From an uncultured Clostridia bacterium (GTDB lineage: Bacteria > Bacillota > Clostridia > TANB77 > CAG-508), in NCBI GenBank assembly GCA_947589135.1, contig CANPZT010000007.1, positions 1 through 25,732 on the forward strand: a stretch of DNA of 25,732 nt. The letters are read 5' to 3'. Position 1 is the stretch's first letter, and each line of letters begins with the position of its first letter. Both the position numbers and the translations under genes were made by a program. Below the pieces are notes generated by a model that had not been told where the DNA came from, searched no databases, and saw only the letters and a program-made list of their open reading frames with translations. Of this stretch, positions 1-10,064 are shown one piece after another.

Positions 1-3000
1 TTCTAGATAATTTTTTGTTTGATTTTGAAGTTCAGCTGTTGTTTCTTCTGATTTTATTCTTGCTGTCTTTATATATGGGTTTCCTACTTCATCTACTTCA
101 TATGTTACTTCTAGCTCTACTTCTTCTTCATTTAATTTATATCCTTCTGGTGCTTCTACTTCTTTGATTTTATATATATATGTTCCTGCTTCTTTTTTCT
201 TTTCTAGCATTGCTAGTGTTGCTCCTTCATCACCTGTTGTTACCCTATATATTTCTCCTGTCTCTTCATCTTTTATTTCATAAGTTGCTTTTTCTATTGT
301 TAATAATTCATCTTCTGAATCTTCTTTAATTATTGCTAGTCCAAAATTATTTTCTGATATTTCATTTTTTATTGTAACTCGAACTATTCTTCTAGTTTCA
401 TCAACAGCTATATTTAGATCAGTAGCTGATTCTTCTTTTACTAGTCTCAATTTTTCTTTTCCATTTATTTTTATCTTCTCTAATACAATTGTTCTTTCTT
501 TATTATCTAAAACATATCCATTTGCTGCTTCTATTTCTTGTAATACTATTTTTATTCTATTTCCAGGTATTCCTTCTAGTTTAATTTTACCTCTTTTATC
601 TGTTGATCTTATTACTCTCATTGTTCTTCCATCTTCTGCTTCTACATATATACTAAATGTAACATTTTCTATGTTTAGTTTTGGATTATTAATTCCTTCT
701 TTTATTATTTCTAAGCTTGAATAGGTTTCTCCGCCTCCTGATCCTTCTGTTCCTCCTGTTCCTCCTGTTCCTGATTGTTCATCTAATATGTCTAATGATA
801 TATAACCTTTATAATGTCTCATTCCTATACTATTGCCATTATAATTAATTTCTACTCTACTAATTTCTCCTGCCTTATTAAATGTTACATCTAGGTAACA
901 ATCGTTTATTTTATTATATCCTATTGGTGCTTCTGTTTCTTTTAATGTATATCTTATTGTTTGGTTTCTTGGAGAATCTCCCATATAAATATAGCCTCTT
1001 CCCCATGAATCTGTTGTTGTTTCTCCTAACTTATTATCTCCTTGATATAACTCAAATTTTGCTCCTGGTAAATTTATTTTGTGATTTTCTTCATCATAAC
1101 CACTTTTTTCTATTCCTATTCCAAATGTTCTTTCATTATATACTCTTATAATTACTTGTTGTGCTTGATTATTTATAATTACTTCTAAGTCTTGTGGATC
1201 TTTTCCTCCTAAGCTAATTCTTTTTGCATATACATTTCCTGAACTTGTTACACTTTGTACTACACTTCTATCAATTTGTACATGTTTTACAATAGGATCT
1301 CTCTTATAGGTATCTCCTGCACTTATTTGTTCAATTTGTATATCGATTTTTCCTTTTCCATTTAAACCTCCCACTGCTGCTATACCATCATATGTTGTTA
1401 CATTTGTACTAACATTTGCTCCTTCTTCTTGTCTAATTTCAAAATTAAATACTGAACCTCCTACTTTAGTATATTTATCATATTTATTTATATTATCTAC
1501 TATCACACTATATGTTGGTTCTGGTTGTCTAGTATTTATTATCGTTATTTCCATATATTTTCCATCAATTTTGTCAATTGTACATCTTCCTTTCGCAAAT
1601 TTATTTGAATTTTCTACTGTTGATGCTGATATTATATTTCCCTCTTCATCTGTTGTTATATACATTCCAATTGTTCCATTAGAATAATACCCCTGTGGTG
1701 TATTTACTTCATTTATTGAATATAATTCTGTTCCATTTGTTACATATGTACTTACTGCACCATAACCTACTCCATTTGATTCTGTTCTTATATATGCATT
1801 TGTTCTTAAATCTGCCACTGATGTATCCATATATTTACGTACTCTGAAACCTACATTATTTAATCCTATAGAATGATCTTCTTCATCTACTTTATTAATT
1901 GTCATAAGTATTTCTGCTGGTTCATTTTTTATTATTACTTTTATTGTTCTTTCATTATTATCAATTGTAACATCTAAATCATTATTTGATTTACTTATTA
2001 ACTGAATATTTCTTGCAGCAGCATCCCTGTCAATATCTATTGTATAAGTTTCATCATTTATAATATGATGTAATGGCGCTCCTATTTGTTTTATTACAAT
2101 TTGTTGACTACCATCAATTTTTATATCACTAAATTTGACAGTATTCATTTCGGTTTGGTATTTTCCCAAATATCTATTTTGGTTATATTTCATATTTCCA
2201 GATTGCATTATTTTTGTATTAAATGTTGAACCTTGTAATCTTAGTCTATCATTATATGCATTTTGGTTTACTATTTTTAAAGTATAACCTTCTACATTAT
2301 TATATCTTGATAAGTTGCCTCCCGTGTTGTCATTATCTTTTTGATCTTCTAATGTAATTACTAAAATACTATTATTCTTTAAAAACACCTTTCTTTTATC
2401 TATTGGCCATACATTTTTATTGTCATCACTGATATGAGATTCTTGATCAACTATTTCTAATATACCTTTATTATTCTTTATTACTATTTTTGTTTCTCTT
2501 GTATCTAAAACATATCCTACTGGTGCTTCTATTTCTTTAAATGTTATTATTACTTTTTCGTTTTCCTTAAAATATATATTATTAAATACATTTTGTATAT
2601 TTCCTACTTCTACTGTTTGTTTTATTGTTGTTCCATTTTGATATTCTACTTGTACTTCATATTTTGCCCCTTCTAGTACTTCATTTGTTGAAGCTCCTAT
2701 TTTTCTTGCCTGTATTATTCCTCCTGAAACATCTCCACCTAGGCCATTTCCACTTCCTGTAGCATCATTTTGTATCGTCATATGAACATCTAATTGGAAT
2801 TTTGTATCTGTTTGGTATTCATCACATTTTTTATATTGAATATATTTATATCCTCTAGCTACTACTATTTGAGATGTTTTCATTTCTCCTTCAATTTCTT
2901 CATATGATATTATTAATTTAATAGGTGCTGATGGTATATCATATCCCGTTACTGTATTCTTTTCTGTTATTGAGAATTCATACGTTCCTTCTTCTGGTAC

Positions 3001-6000
3001 TTCAAAATCTGTTAATTCTGCATAGCCATTTTCATCTGTATGTAGTTCATAACTTCTTCCAGTTTTTCCTTCTACTAAAGCAAAGTCTACATTTCCTAAT
3101 TTATTTCCTAACATATCTAGTTTGTTTATAAAAAAACTAATATATGCTTTAGCACTTTCATGGTCTATTTTCTTTTGATTTTTTTCTACAATTGTAATAT
3201 TTCCATTTTCATCTATGTTCACTTCTACATTTTCACTTGTATTATCTTTATCAACTTCCATTAAATTTGTATTTTTATTCTTCACTAATGTAATATTTTT
3301 AGATATACTGTCCAATATATAACTATCTATACTTTTTAACTCTTGTATTGTTAATTCGACTTTATCTGATTTTATTATGTCTATATCTAATTCTCCGAAA
3401 TTATCAGTTGCTTTTTTGGTTGTTTTTATCATTTCGCTTGTTTTTTGTTTTACTTTATACATTACTCCTGCTAGCTTTTTACTTTCGTCATTTTTGTCTA
3501 CTTTTAGAATTTTTATTTGTTGTTTTTCGTAAGATTCCTTAACTTGTACTGATAATTTTATATGTGCATCTGAGTATACCTTTTCTTCATCTTCTTCTGT
3601 ATCTGTTTTTACTTCTGATGTTTGAGATGTTATTTCTCTTATGTTTGTTATTCTTCCATTTCTATCAAATGTTATAGCAACTTTTATTTCTTCTAGTCCA
3701 TATATGTTGTTTGTTTCTGGTATTAGGCTGTAAACGAATTCTCCTTCTCCTAGGTATAATATATTTTCAAATATAAGGTTTCCATTTTCATCTGTTCTTC
3801 CTTCTAATGTTGATACTTCAAATTCGTCTTTTAATGTAAATTTAAGTCCTTCAATAAATGTATCGTCTCCTTCCAATACATCTATTATTACTCTATTTTC
3901 ATCTTCTTTTCTTTGATTTGTTACTTGTACTTTTACTAAATTATCTTGTAATTCTCCTGCTATGTTAGCACTTGTTTTTTCACTTACTACTTCAATATTT
4001 CCATTTTCGCTTCTATTTATTGTTAGGTAAGTTACTTCATCGCTTTTTTTGTAACCTGGAGCACCATTTGTTTGTGTGATTTTTATTCTTGTTTCTCCTA
4101 TTGTTCCTAGGTTTGGTATTTCTATATTTCCGTTTTCGTCTGTTTGTTGTTCTATTACTATTTGTTCTCCGCTATCTGCGTCTATTTCTATTTTGTATGT
4201 TGCACCTTTTACTTTTGTGTTTTCATCTTGTATATCTATTGCTTCTACTTGTAGTTTATATCCTTGAACTTCTTGTTTGTTATTTTTTATTTTTAATGAT
4301 ATTTTTTCTTTTTCGAAACCTGTTACAACAACATCTTCGTTTGTACTATTAACTTGTGTTACATCACCTTTATTATCATATGTAACATTAATTTGTGATA
4401 GGTTAATTGAATTATATCCTCTTGGTGCTTGTGTTTCTTCTATATTATATTGATGAGTTTCTTCTTTTTTTGCTAGTATGCTTGTTTGTGCTTTACCTTC
4501 TTCGTCTGTTGTTATTTCTGAATTATCTATTTTTATTACTGCATTTCCTAATTTAATATTTTCATTTGACTTATCTTCTTTTTCTATTTCTACTTGTACT
4601 TTTTTATTGTCTATGTGGTATTTCCCTAGTATTATTATAGCTTCATTTCCTGCCTTATCATATGCTTTTATATAGATATAATTATCTCCATATTCTGAAA
4701 CTTTTATTGTGCCAGTATTATTTTCGATTGCTTCACTCCATTGCACATTTTCTTTGTTTACATCATCTGTATCTAATATTGCATATTGGTATCTACTAAA
4801 TCCACTTCCTCCCTCATCGTAGAATTCTATTTCTACTTGTTGATTTTCGTTAATTATGTTTCCTGTTCTTGGTTTAGCTATTACTTCTGGTGCTATTGTA
4901 TCTTCTGTGACTATTATTGTTTTCGTATATACTTCTGATTTTAGTCCACTTTCATTTGTTACTTGTAGACTTATTTCATAAGTTCCAGGGTCTTTATCTA
5001 AGAAGCTTTTTAAATAATTATCTCCTTTATGTATTTCCTGTCCGTCTTTTTTTATAATCCATTCTCTATTTGTTATTTCTTGACCTGCTGGGTCATAAGA
5101 ATTATCAATTATTTCTAATTCTTCATATTTAGTAATTTCATTATTCACTATTGTAAATTCTGCAATTGGTGGAACTCCTTCTTGTGTAGTTACAAATTTA
5201 GTTGCATATTCACTCCATGTATTTTGAAGGTCTTTTACTCTTAGTCTTACAATATATTGCGCATCTTCTTCTATATGACTTAATTGTCCTGTTGTCCAAG
5301 ATGTATCGTCAATTTTCTTATATGACCATTCTACTTCTGAAATACCATTATTTGCTTGTGATTTTTTATCTAAGTCATAAGAATTTTCAGAACTTAATGT
5401 AATATTATTTCCATGTCTTGTCATAGTAATAATAGCTTCAGGTCTTCTATGTACATAAATATATTGTGGATTAATATTTTCGTCTTGATAAAAAACTTCA
5501 TATCTTCCTACTTTTGTAAATGTATCTGGTAAATCATTTAAGTATTTTCCTGAATTTTCATATTGACCATTATTATTTTCGAAATATGTATGGTCATGTT
5601 CTATTCTCCATTTACCTTGTGGATACATTGTGTCTGCAGTATTAGTTTTTAATCCTTCTGGAGTAACATTTAAAGATGTATCTTCTCCTAGAACCATATA
5701 TTCTGAATTTGTTTGATCTTCCTCTAATAATTTTTTAATATATTCTGCTGTTTCTTTTACTGCATTAGTATAATCTGTATTATATATAAATGTTCCTTTA
5801 TGATCATTTTGTGCTATAAGTTTTTCTGATTGTTCTCTATTTTCTTCTGTACCTAATTGTACAAAATGAATTCTTTGATTTAATAATCTTGATACAACTT
5901 CTCCATATGTCTTTTCATCATTTAATGTTTCTTCTTTATTATCTGAAACATGTACTATTACATGCTCTTTATTTGGTGAATAAGTAGTGCTTAATAATGT

Positions 6001-6972
6001 ATCTTTTAGTGATTTATATTTAATAAATTTTGATTGTATGTTTATATCTTTTAAATACATTGAATCCTGTTGCTCACAATTATTACCCCAAAATCCATAT
6101 GTTCCTTTTGTATATGTTTCATCTTGAACATCAGCAACTACTCGATCATCCATTTTTATTACAATATTTCCATCAGCAGCTTCAACATGATATTCACCTG
6201 TAGTATTACCTTGCCATTCTGCTAAACATGTAAAACTATCTGCACCAACAGTTGTTGTCTCACCAACAACCCATGCAGGAGAAAATATATCAATATCATA
6301 ACAATGAAGCCTATCGTTTATCATCCCACTACTAAAATATTGGTCTAATGTAAAATGATCAAATCTCCATAAACGACAATCATATGTACTTTTTCCTCTA
6401 GCTGCGCTATGCATATTAACATTAAAGAAATATCCATTTAACGATCTATCGTCATTTATAGTTACAAAAAAACAAGGACCTTCATTTAATTGTCCAGATT
6501 TTGCTAATGTAAAATCCATTTTAAATTCATATATATCTTTTGCTTGTTCATCTGAATTTATCAATGCTGTTCCCCACTTTTTTGCTTCTTCTTGTACATA
6601 ACTATATATTTGACCATCTTCAGTACATGACCATGTTTTTTTACCTATAGTCTGCCAGCTATTTACAATTTCTTGTATATTCAAGTCTGTAGAACCTATT
6701 GAAGTTTCACCAGTTTCTATACTTTGAAAATCAATCCTACTTGTATCTACTCCTTGTCCTGCTAAATAATTAAGAACATCTTCTTGAAAAGTGTCCATAT
6801 CCATCCTTGATTGATTTTTTGCTAAAACTACTTCTACCTTTTTCTTTGATAGTACATTTAAGTTTATTTCATTATTTTCAATTGCATATGTATTTAATCT
6901 CACATTTAGAATTCCCAATAATGTTAAAACTAATAAAATAAAAAAGAATACTTTCATAAAAAATTTTTTCAT
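1..6972 (-). CDS. Giant secreted surface adhesin with vWA-like, lectin-like, PKD/Ig-like and Cna_B/SpaA repeat domains (C-terminus beyond window)
   Basis: The frame is open for 2324 codons from ATG 6972 to the window edge. AGGAG lies 8 nt before the start. Residues 1-30 (MKKFFMKVFFFILLVLTLLG...) form a signal peptide. Residues about 45-75 (KVEVVLAKNQSRMDMDTFQ) and 333-416 (EHVIVHVSDNKEE ... NAVKETAEYIKKLL) look like the two halves of a von Willebrand A fold without a canonical DxSxS metal site. Between them (about 115-307) is a beta-rich concanavalin/LamG-like stretch ending DGNIVIKMDDRVV ... GTYGFWGNN. Residues about 508-690 resemble two PKD domains and 693-788 an Ig-like domain. After that come about twelve 90-130 residue Cna_B/SpaA-like repeats with TDENGN turns and endings such as ETEAPIGYN, EIEAPVGYVLD and EVEAPEGYKL. 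A Gly/Thr/Ser linker lies near residue 2067. The role is probably adhesion or a stalk; the ligand is unknown. Any LPXTG anchor would be outside the window. Confidence 0.85.
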   Translation of the reverse strand, partial: MKKFFMKVFFFILLVLTLLGILNVRLNTYAIENNEINLNVLSKKKVEVVLAKNQSRMDMDTFQEDVLNYLAGQGVDTSRIDFQSIETGETSIGSTDLNIQEIVNSWQTIGKKTWSCTEDGQIYSYVQEEAKKWGTALINSDEQAKDIYEFKMDFTLAKSGQLNEGPCFFVTINDDRSLNGYFFNVNMHSAARGKSTYDCRLWRFDHFTLDQYFSSGMINDRLHCYDIDIFSPAWVVGETTTVGADSFTCLAEWQGNTTGEYHVEAADGNIVIKMDDRVVADVQDETYTKGTYGFWGNNCEQQDSMYLKDINIQSKFIKYKSLKDTLLSTTYSPNKEHVIVHVSDNKEETLNDEKTYGEVVSRLLNQRIHFVQLGTEENREQSEKLIAQNDHKGTFIYNTDYTNAVKETAEYIKKLLEEDQTNSEYMVLGEDTSLNVTPEGLKTNTADTMYPQGKWRIEHDHTYFENNNGQYENSGKYLNDLPDTFTKVGRYEVFYQDENINPQYIYVHRRPEAIITMTRHGNNITLSSENSYDLDKKSQANNGISEVEWSYKKIDDTSWTTGQLSHIEEDAQYIVRLRVKDLQNTWSEYATKFVTTQEGVPPIAEFTIVNNEITKYEELEIIDNSYDPAGQEITNREWIIKKDGQEIHKGDNYLKSFLDKDPGTYEISLQVTNESGLKSEVYTKTIIVTEDTIAPEVIAKPRTGNIINENQQVEIEFYDEGGSGFSRYQYAILDTDDVNKENVQWSEAIENNTGTIKVSEYGDNYIYIKAYDKAGNEAIIILGKYHIDNKKVQVEIEKEDKSNENIKLGNAVIKIDNSEITTDEEGKAQTSILAKKEETHQYNIEETQAPRGYNSINLSQINVTYDNKGDVTQVNSTNEDVVVTGFEKEKISLKIKNNKQEVQGYKLQVEAIDIQDENTKVKGATYKIEIDADSGEQIVIEQQTDENGNIEIPNLGTIGETRIKITQTNGAPGYKKSDEVTYLTINRSENGNIEVVSEKTSANIAGELQDNLVKVQVTNQRKEDENRVIIDVLEGDDTFIEGLKFTLKDEFEVSTLEGRTDENGNLIFENILYLGEGEFVYSLIPETNNIYGLEEIKVAITFDRNGRITNIREITSQTSEVKTDTEEDEEKVYSDAHIKLSVQVKESYEKQQIKILKVDKNDESKKLAGVMYKVKQKTSEMIKTTKKATDNFGELDIDIIKSDKVELTIQELKSIDSYILDSISKNITLVKNKNTNLMEVDKDNTSENVEVNIDENGNITIVEKNQKKIDHESAKAYISFFINKLDMLGNKLGNVDFALVEGKTGRSYELHTDENGYAELTDFEVPEEGTYEFSITEKNTVTGYDIPSAPIKLIISYEEIEGEMKTSQIVVARGYKYIQYKKCDEYQTDTKFQLDVHMTIQNDATGSGNGLGGDVSGGIIQARKIGASTNEVLEGAKYEVQVEYQNGTTIKQTVEVGNIQNVFNNIYFKENEKVIITFKEIEAPVGYVLDTRETKIVIKNNKGILEIVDQESHISDDNKNVWPIDKRKVFLKNNSILVITLEDQKDNDNTGGNLSRYNNVEGYTLKIVNQNAYNDRLRLQGSTFNTKIMQSGNMKYNQNRYLGKYQTEMNTVKFSDIKIDGSQQIVIKQIGAPLHHIINDETYTIDIDRDAAARNIQLISKSNNDLDVTIDNNERTIKVIIKNEPAEILMTINKVDEEDHSIGLNNVGFRVRKYMDTSVADLRTNAYIRTESNGVGYGAVSTYVTNGTELYSINEVNTPQGYYSNGTIGMYITTDEEGNIISASTVENSNKFAKGRCTIDKIDGKYMEITIINTRQPEPTYSVIVDNINKYDKYTKVGGSVFNFEIRQEEGANVSTNVTTYDGIAAVGGLNGKGKIDIQIEQISAGDTYKRDPIVKHVQIDRSVVQSVTSSGNVYAKRISLGGKDPQDLEVIINNQAQQVIIRVYNERTFGIGIEKSGYDEENHKINLPGAKFELYQGDNKLGETTTDSWGRGYIYMGDSPRNQTIRYTLKETEAPIGYNKINDCYLDVTFNKAGEISRVEINYNGNSIGMRHYKGYISLDILDEQSGTGGTGGTEGSGGGETYSSLEIIKEGINNPKLNIENVTFSIYVEAEDGRTMRVIRSTDKRGKIKLEGIPGNRIKIVLQEIEAANGYVLDNKERTIVLEKIKINGKEKLRLVKEESATDLNIAVDETRRIVRVTIKNEISENNFGLAIIKEDSEDELLTIEKATYEIKDEETGEIYRVTTGDEGATLAMLEKKKEAGTYIYKIKEVEAPEGYKLNEEEVELEVTYEVDEVGNPYIKTARIKSEETTAELQNQTKNYLE

Positions 6973-7011
6973 TTGTCTCTCTCCTCTTTCTTAAATAAAT
7001 ATTCTTCTTTA

Positions 7012-7039
7012 ATTTTAATATATAAATTTTTCTAGTCAA
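7012..7039 (-). promoter_or_regulatory. SigA-type promoter of the surface adhesin
   Basis: On the minus strand TTGACT (7039-7034), a 16-nt spacer and TAAAAT (7017-7012) lie about 40 nt before the ATG at 6972. Five of six bases match the consensus in each box. The rest of the gap, 7040-7262, shows no gene or clear structure. Confidence 0.55.
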
Positions 7040-7262
7040 TAGCTGTAATTCCCAGGTTTTTATTATGAGTTTAAATACATCTACGGATTTAGAAAATTTG
7101 AGTTTTATGGTCTTATGTTAAACTTTTATTACATGTTTATTTCTTTTTTATTACTAATCTACATTTTTATTAGGCTTTCTGGTAGTTTTAGTTCTTCTTG
7201 TAATACTAAATATAGTTTAGAATTTACTTTTTAATTTAGTTTTTTAACAAAATTAAAAAGTA

Positions 7263-7307
7263 AAAGATGAGACAAAATAGGGACAATCCCTATTCTGTCT
7301 CATCTTT
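7263..7307 (-). terminator. Rho-independent terminator of spoIIE overlapping its stop codon
   Basis: Arms 7263-7283 and 7287-7307 pair over 21 bp with a 3-nt loop. The single non-Watson-Crick position is G-U only in the minus-strand transcript, which marks that strand as the transcribed one. The spoIIE TGA (7302-7300) lies inside the 5' arm. T-rich sequence follows in the minus direction. Confidence 0.75.
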
Positions 7308-9723
7308 CCATAAATTTACATACTACAATGCTCATATCATCTTTAGGCAAACCATAGTTGTTGTCTATTGCTTCATTTAATATGATATCAGCTATTTTTT
7401 GAGTATTGTTTGTTTCAATATCTTCTAGCATATATTTAATCCACAATTCTTTATTTTTGTACTCAATATTAGAATCTAATATTCCATCTGTGCACATTAA
7501 CATGATATCGCCCGCTTCTATGTCTTTATCAAATGTTTCTACATCACTTTCATTTACAATTCCTGCTGGCAATGAATTTGATTTTATAATTTGTACCTTT
7601 TTATTATTTTTTATGTATGTAGGACATGCCCCACTTTTTATAAATTCTATTGTTCCCATATATAGGTCAATAATTGCAATATCTAATGTTGCAAAAATTT
7701 CTGTATTTTGGTTAATTAGTGCTGTATTAATTAAATCGATAGATACATTTTTATCAAATCCTGATAATAAAAGATTTTCTAATAATCTTATTGCTTTGGT
7801 GCTGCTTTCTTTTGCTTCTTTTCCACTTCCCATTCCATCACTTATTGCAACTAAATATTTTCCATCTTTTAGTCTAATACTCAATTGACTATCTCCTGAA
7901 ATTGTACTTTTATTTTTAGTTGTTTCTGCCTTTCCAAATGCCATAATATATTTATCTTCTGATAAGAAATTAAGTTTATTTCCTACACTCAAATCATTAT
8001 TAAATACTATCTTTTCTTTTAAAATATTAGTTAATATTTTTTCTATTATTTCTATTTTTTTGGTTTCCAATATTTCTTTTATGTAAATATCTATTATAAA
8101 TCTTTGTTCTTTTTTTAATGAAATATCTTCTATATCTATACCTTTTTGTTTTAGTAATTCTATTATTTCTATTTTTTCTTTTGCATATTTTTCTTCTGTT
8201 TTTATTCCTTTTTCTATATCTTCTGCTAAATTTTGAATTACTTCTGAAACATGTTTAAGTTGTTTTCCCATGTTTTTCTTATTTTCTTGAACTTTTTTTC
8301 TCCATATAAAATCTGATTTACTAATTTTATATGACATATTAACTGTTCGTATAATTTGCGATAAATTTTCTTCTAAATAGCTACTAATTTCTTTATCATC
8401 AAATCCTATAATATAGCTATTACATTGTGCAAATATCTCTAATAAGTCTTGTCTATCTATTTCTTGTTTATCTAATAATCTTGTAAATATTCCGTCTATG
8501 ATATCTCCATCTACTTGAGATATATCTTCATATAACATGTTTTCACGATATGGTTCTAAGTTATTTAATAATTCTGCTATAAAAATCTGTTTATTTGCAT
8601 TCCTATTGATATCTTCTTTACTATTTTCCTTATTATAAGATGTTGCTATTTCTTGGATAGCTTCTGAAACATTATTTAGGTTTTCTGCCATTTCTCTACT
8701 ATTATCTAATGCACGATTTGGTGTTACTGGTAAAAATTTAGAATTGCCTACAAACTCTTCCAAATCGATGTGTAAGTTCTTTGGCACTGCAAGTAGTCCT
8801 ATTGATGCTACTAATATTTCTTTGAAAAGAATTAATTCTATTGTATATCCATTTGATACATATGCTAATACTATATTTCCTAATGTAAATCCTAAAATAA
8901 CGCCTATCTTCCCAAATCTATTTAAAATTCCTGCAATCATCCCTGATATTGCATATGCTGCTATCATTATTGGCTCTGTTCCTGTAATTACCCCTAGTGT
9001 TATTCCTATTGTGACACCTGAGGTTGTCCCAACTAAAATTCCATTTTTCCATCCTAAAATCATTACAATTAAAATGCTTAAAATATTCCTAATACATAAT
9101 CCAAATACACTAAATTCACCAAATGCACTCACAGCAATTGCTGTTAATAAGCTTGCTCCTATTAGTTCTTCTATTGAAAATGCTGTTTGCTTGTTGATAT
9201 TTTGTAATACTATCATTGCATTTACAAATATTTTATAAAATACTAATGCTATAATTGAAATAGTTATACTTGCTAATATGTCATATAACATAAATCCTGA
9301 AATTGCTAATTTTATAATTTGAACTGCTAATGTTGCTATAAATACATTTTTCCCTAGCTTTATTTTTTCATTTCTTTCTTGTTCATTATAAATTGGTTTT
9401 ACAATAAATAATGTAATTATCATTATTAATGATGTTAGAAAATATCCTAATGCTCCTCCAGAACCATATCTTATGAAATTTCCTATTAATGATAGTATAA
9501 CAATTCCTAATGCTGGAATAGATGAAGCAAAACATGCTCCTAATATACTAACACTGAATATAGAAAATTCCCCACTTATTCCAACTAATGACAACATAAA
9601 AGAGACAATATATATTATGCTATTGCTTTTGTTAAATACATTAGAAAAAGGATTAACCTTTTCTTTATTGTCTCTTATTTCTTTACTATTTATATTTATT
9701 GTATTTTCATTATTTTGAAACAT
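7300..9723 (-). CDS. spoIIE: Stage II sporulation protein E, membrane-bound PP2C-type serine phosphatase
   Basis: SpoIIE dephosphorylates SpoIIAA, which frees sigma-F in the forespore, and it also takes part in asymmetric septation. The 807-residue product matches the family in length and plan. After a polar N-terminus of about 35 residues comes a block of about ten hydrophobic segments (to about residue 320), then a helical middle region, then the PP2C domain. Phosphatase motifs are ISDGMGSGKEA (metal-binding D629), MCTDGILDSN (D746) and PKDDMSIVVCKF at the C-terminus. I start at ATG 9723 because GAGGTGG sits 5-8 nt upstream; the GTG at 9732 is part of that ribosome binding site. No clear Spo0A box is visible upstream. 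The gene is monocistronic, with a terminator at its stop codon. Confidence 0.95.
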   Translation of the reverse strand: MFQNNENTININSKEIRDNKEKVNPFSNVFNKSNSIIYIVSFMLSLVGISGEFSIFSVSILGACFASSIPALGIVILSLIGNFIRYGSGGALGYFLTSLIMIITLFIVKPIYNEQERNEKIKLGKNVFIATLAVQIIKLAISGFMLYDILASITISIIALVFYKIFVNAMIVLQNINKQTAFSIEELIGASLLTAIAVSAFGEFSVFGLCIRNILSILIVMILGWKNGILVGTTSGVTIGITLGVITGTEPIMIAAYAISGMIAGILNRFGKIGVILGFTLGNIVLAYVSNGYTIELILFKEILVASIGLLAVPKNLHIDLEEFVGNSKFLPVTPNRALDNSREMAENLNNVSEAIQEIATSYNKENSKEDINRNANKQIFIAELLNNLEPYRENMLYEDISQVDGDIIDGIFTRLLDKQEIDRQDLLEIFAQCNSYIIGFDDKEISSYLEENLSQIIRTVNMSYKISKSDFIWRKKVQENKKNMGKQLKHVSEVIQNLAEDIEKGIKTEEKYAKEKIEIIELLKQKGIDIEDISLKKEQRFIIDIYIKEILETKKIEIIEKILTNILKEKIVFNNDLSVGNKLNFLSEDKYIMAFGKAETTKNKSTISGDSQLSIRLKDGKYLVAISDGMGSGKEAKESSTKAIRLLENLLLSGFDKNVSIDLINTALINQNTEIFATLDIAIIDLYMGTIEFIKSGACPTYIKNNKKVQIIKSNSLPAGIVNESDVETFDKDIEAGDIMLMCTDGILDSNIEYKNKELWIKYMLEDIETNNTQKIADIILNEAIDNNYGLPKDDMSIVVCKFMER

Positions 9724-10064
9724 CCTTACCACCTCTTTGTTTTTTATAGGCTTATTTTACTACTTGTCCTTTGTGGTTTTTGTCTTTTTTAGTATGCTAA
9801 CTAAAAAAAGTTTTTTACATATTGTGATATATTTTTATTTGTTTTTTTTATTTTCGTGTTTTTATATTCTTTATTTTATTACATAATGTCTAAAATTGCA
9901 ATATATATAATAAATTTGAAGAATATTTTTATAATTATAATATGAAGTATTTTTACTCTATGTTGTTTTTTATATAGATACTTAGTAACGATTTTATTTT
10001 TTTTTTCATATCTTACTAATATATCTTTATATACTTTAATAATATATTATAAGAGGTGATTATT
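9724..10064. other. Divergent intergenic region between spoIIE and the small-protein pair
   Basis: This is 341 nt of very AT-rich sequence with no credible ORF. The one structure I see is a 9-bp inverted repeat (9785-9793 with 9800-9808, TTTTTTAGT and ACTAAAAAA, 6-nt loop) about 60 nt before spoIIE. It could be an operator or a chance product of composition. No convincing -35/-10 pair is visible for either gene. Confidence 0.4.

Noticed and set aside
882..5402. Several plus-strand ORFs of 60-90 codons rich in Leu, Phe and Tyr
   Set aside because: They are antisense shadows of the minus-strand adhesin frame, which is open over the whole stretch, and they lack ribosome binding sites.
9724..10064. 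Spo0A box upstream of spoIIE
   Set aside because: The closest match, TTTTTGTCTTTTTT on the plus strand, lacks the CGAA core.
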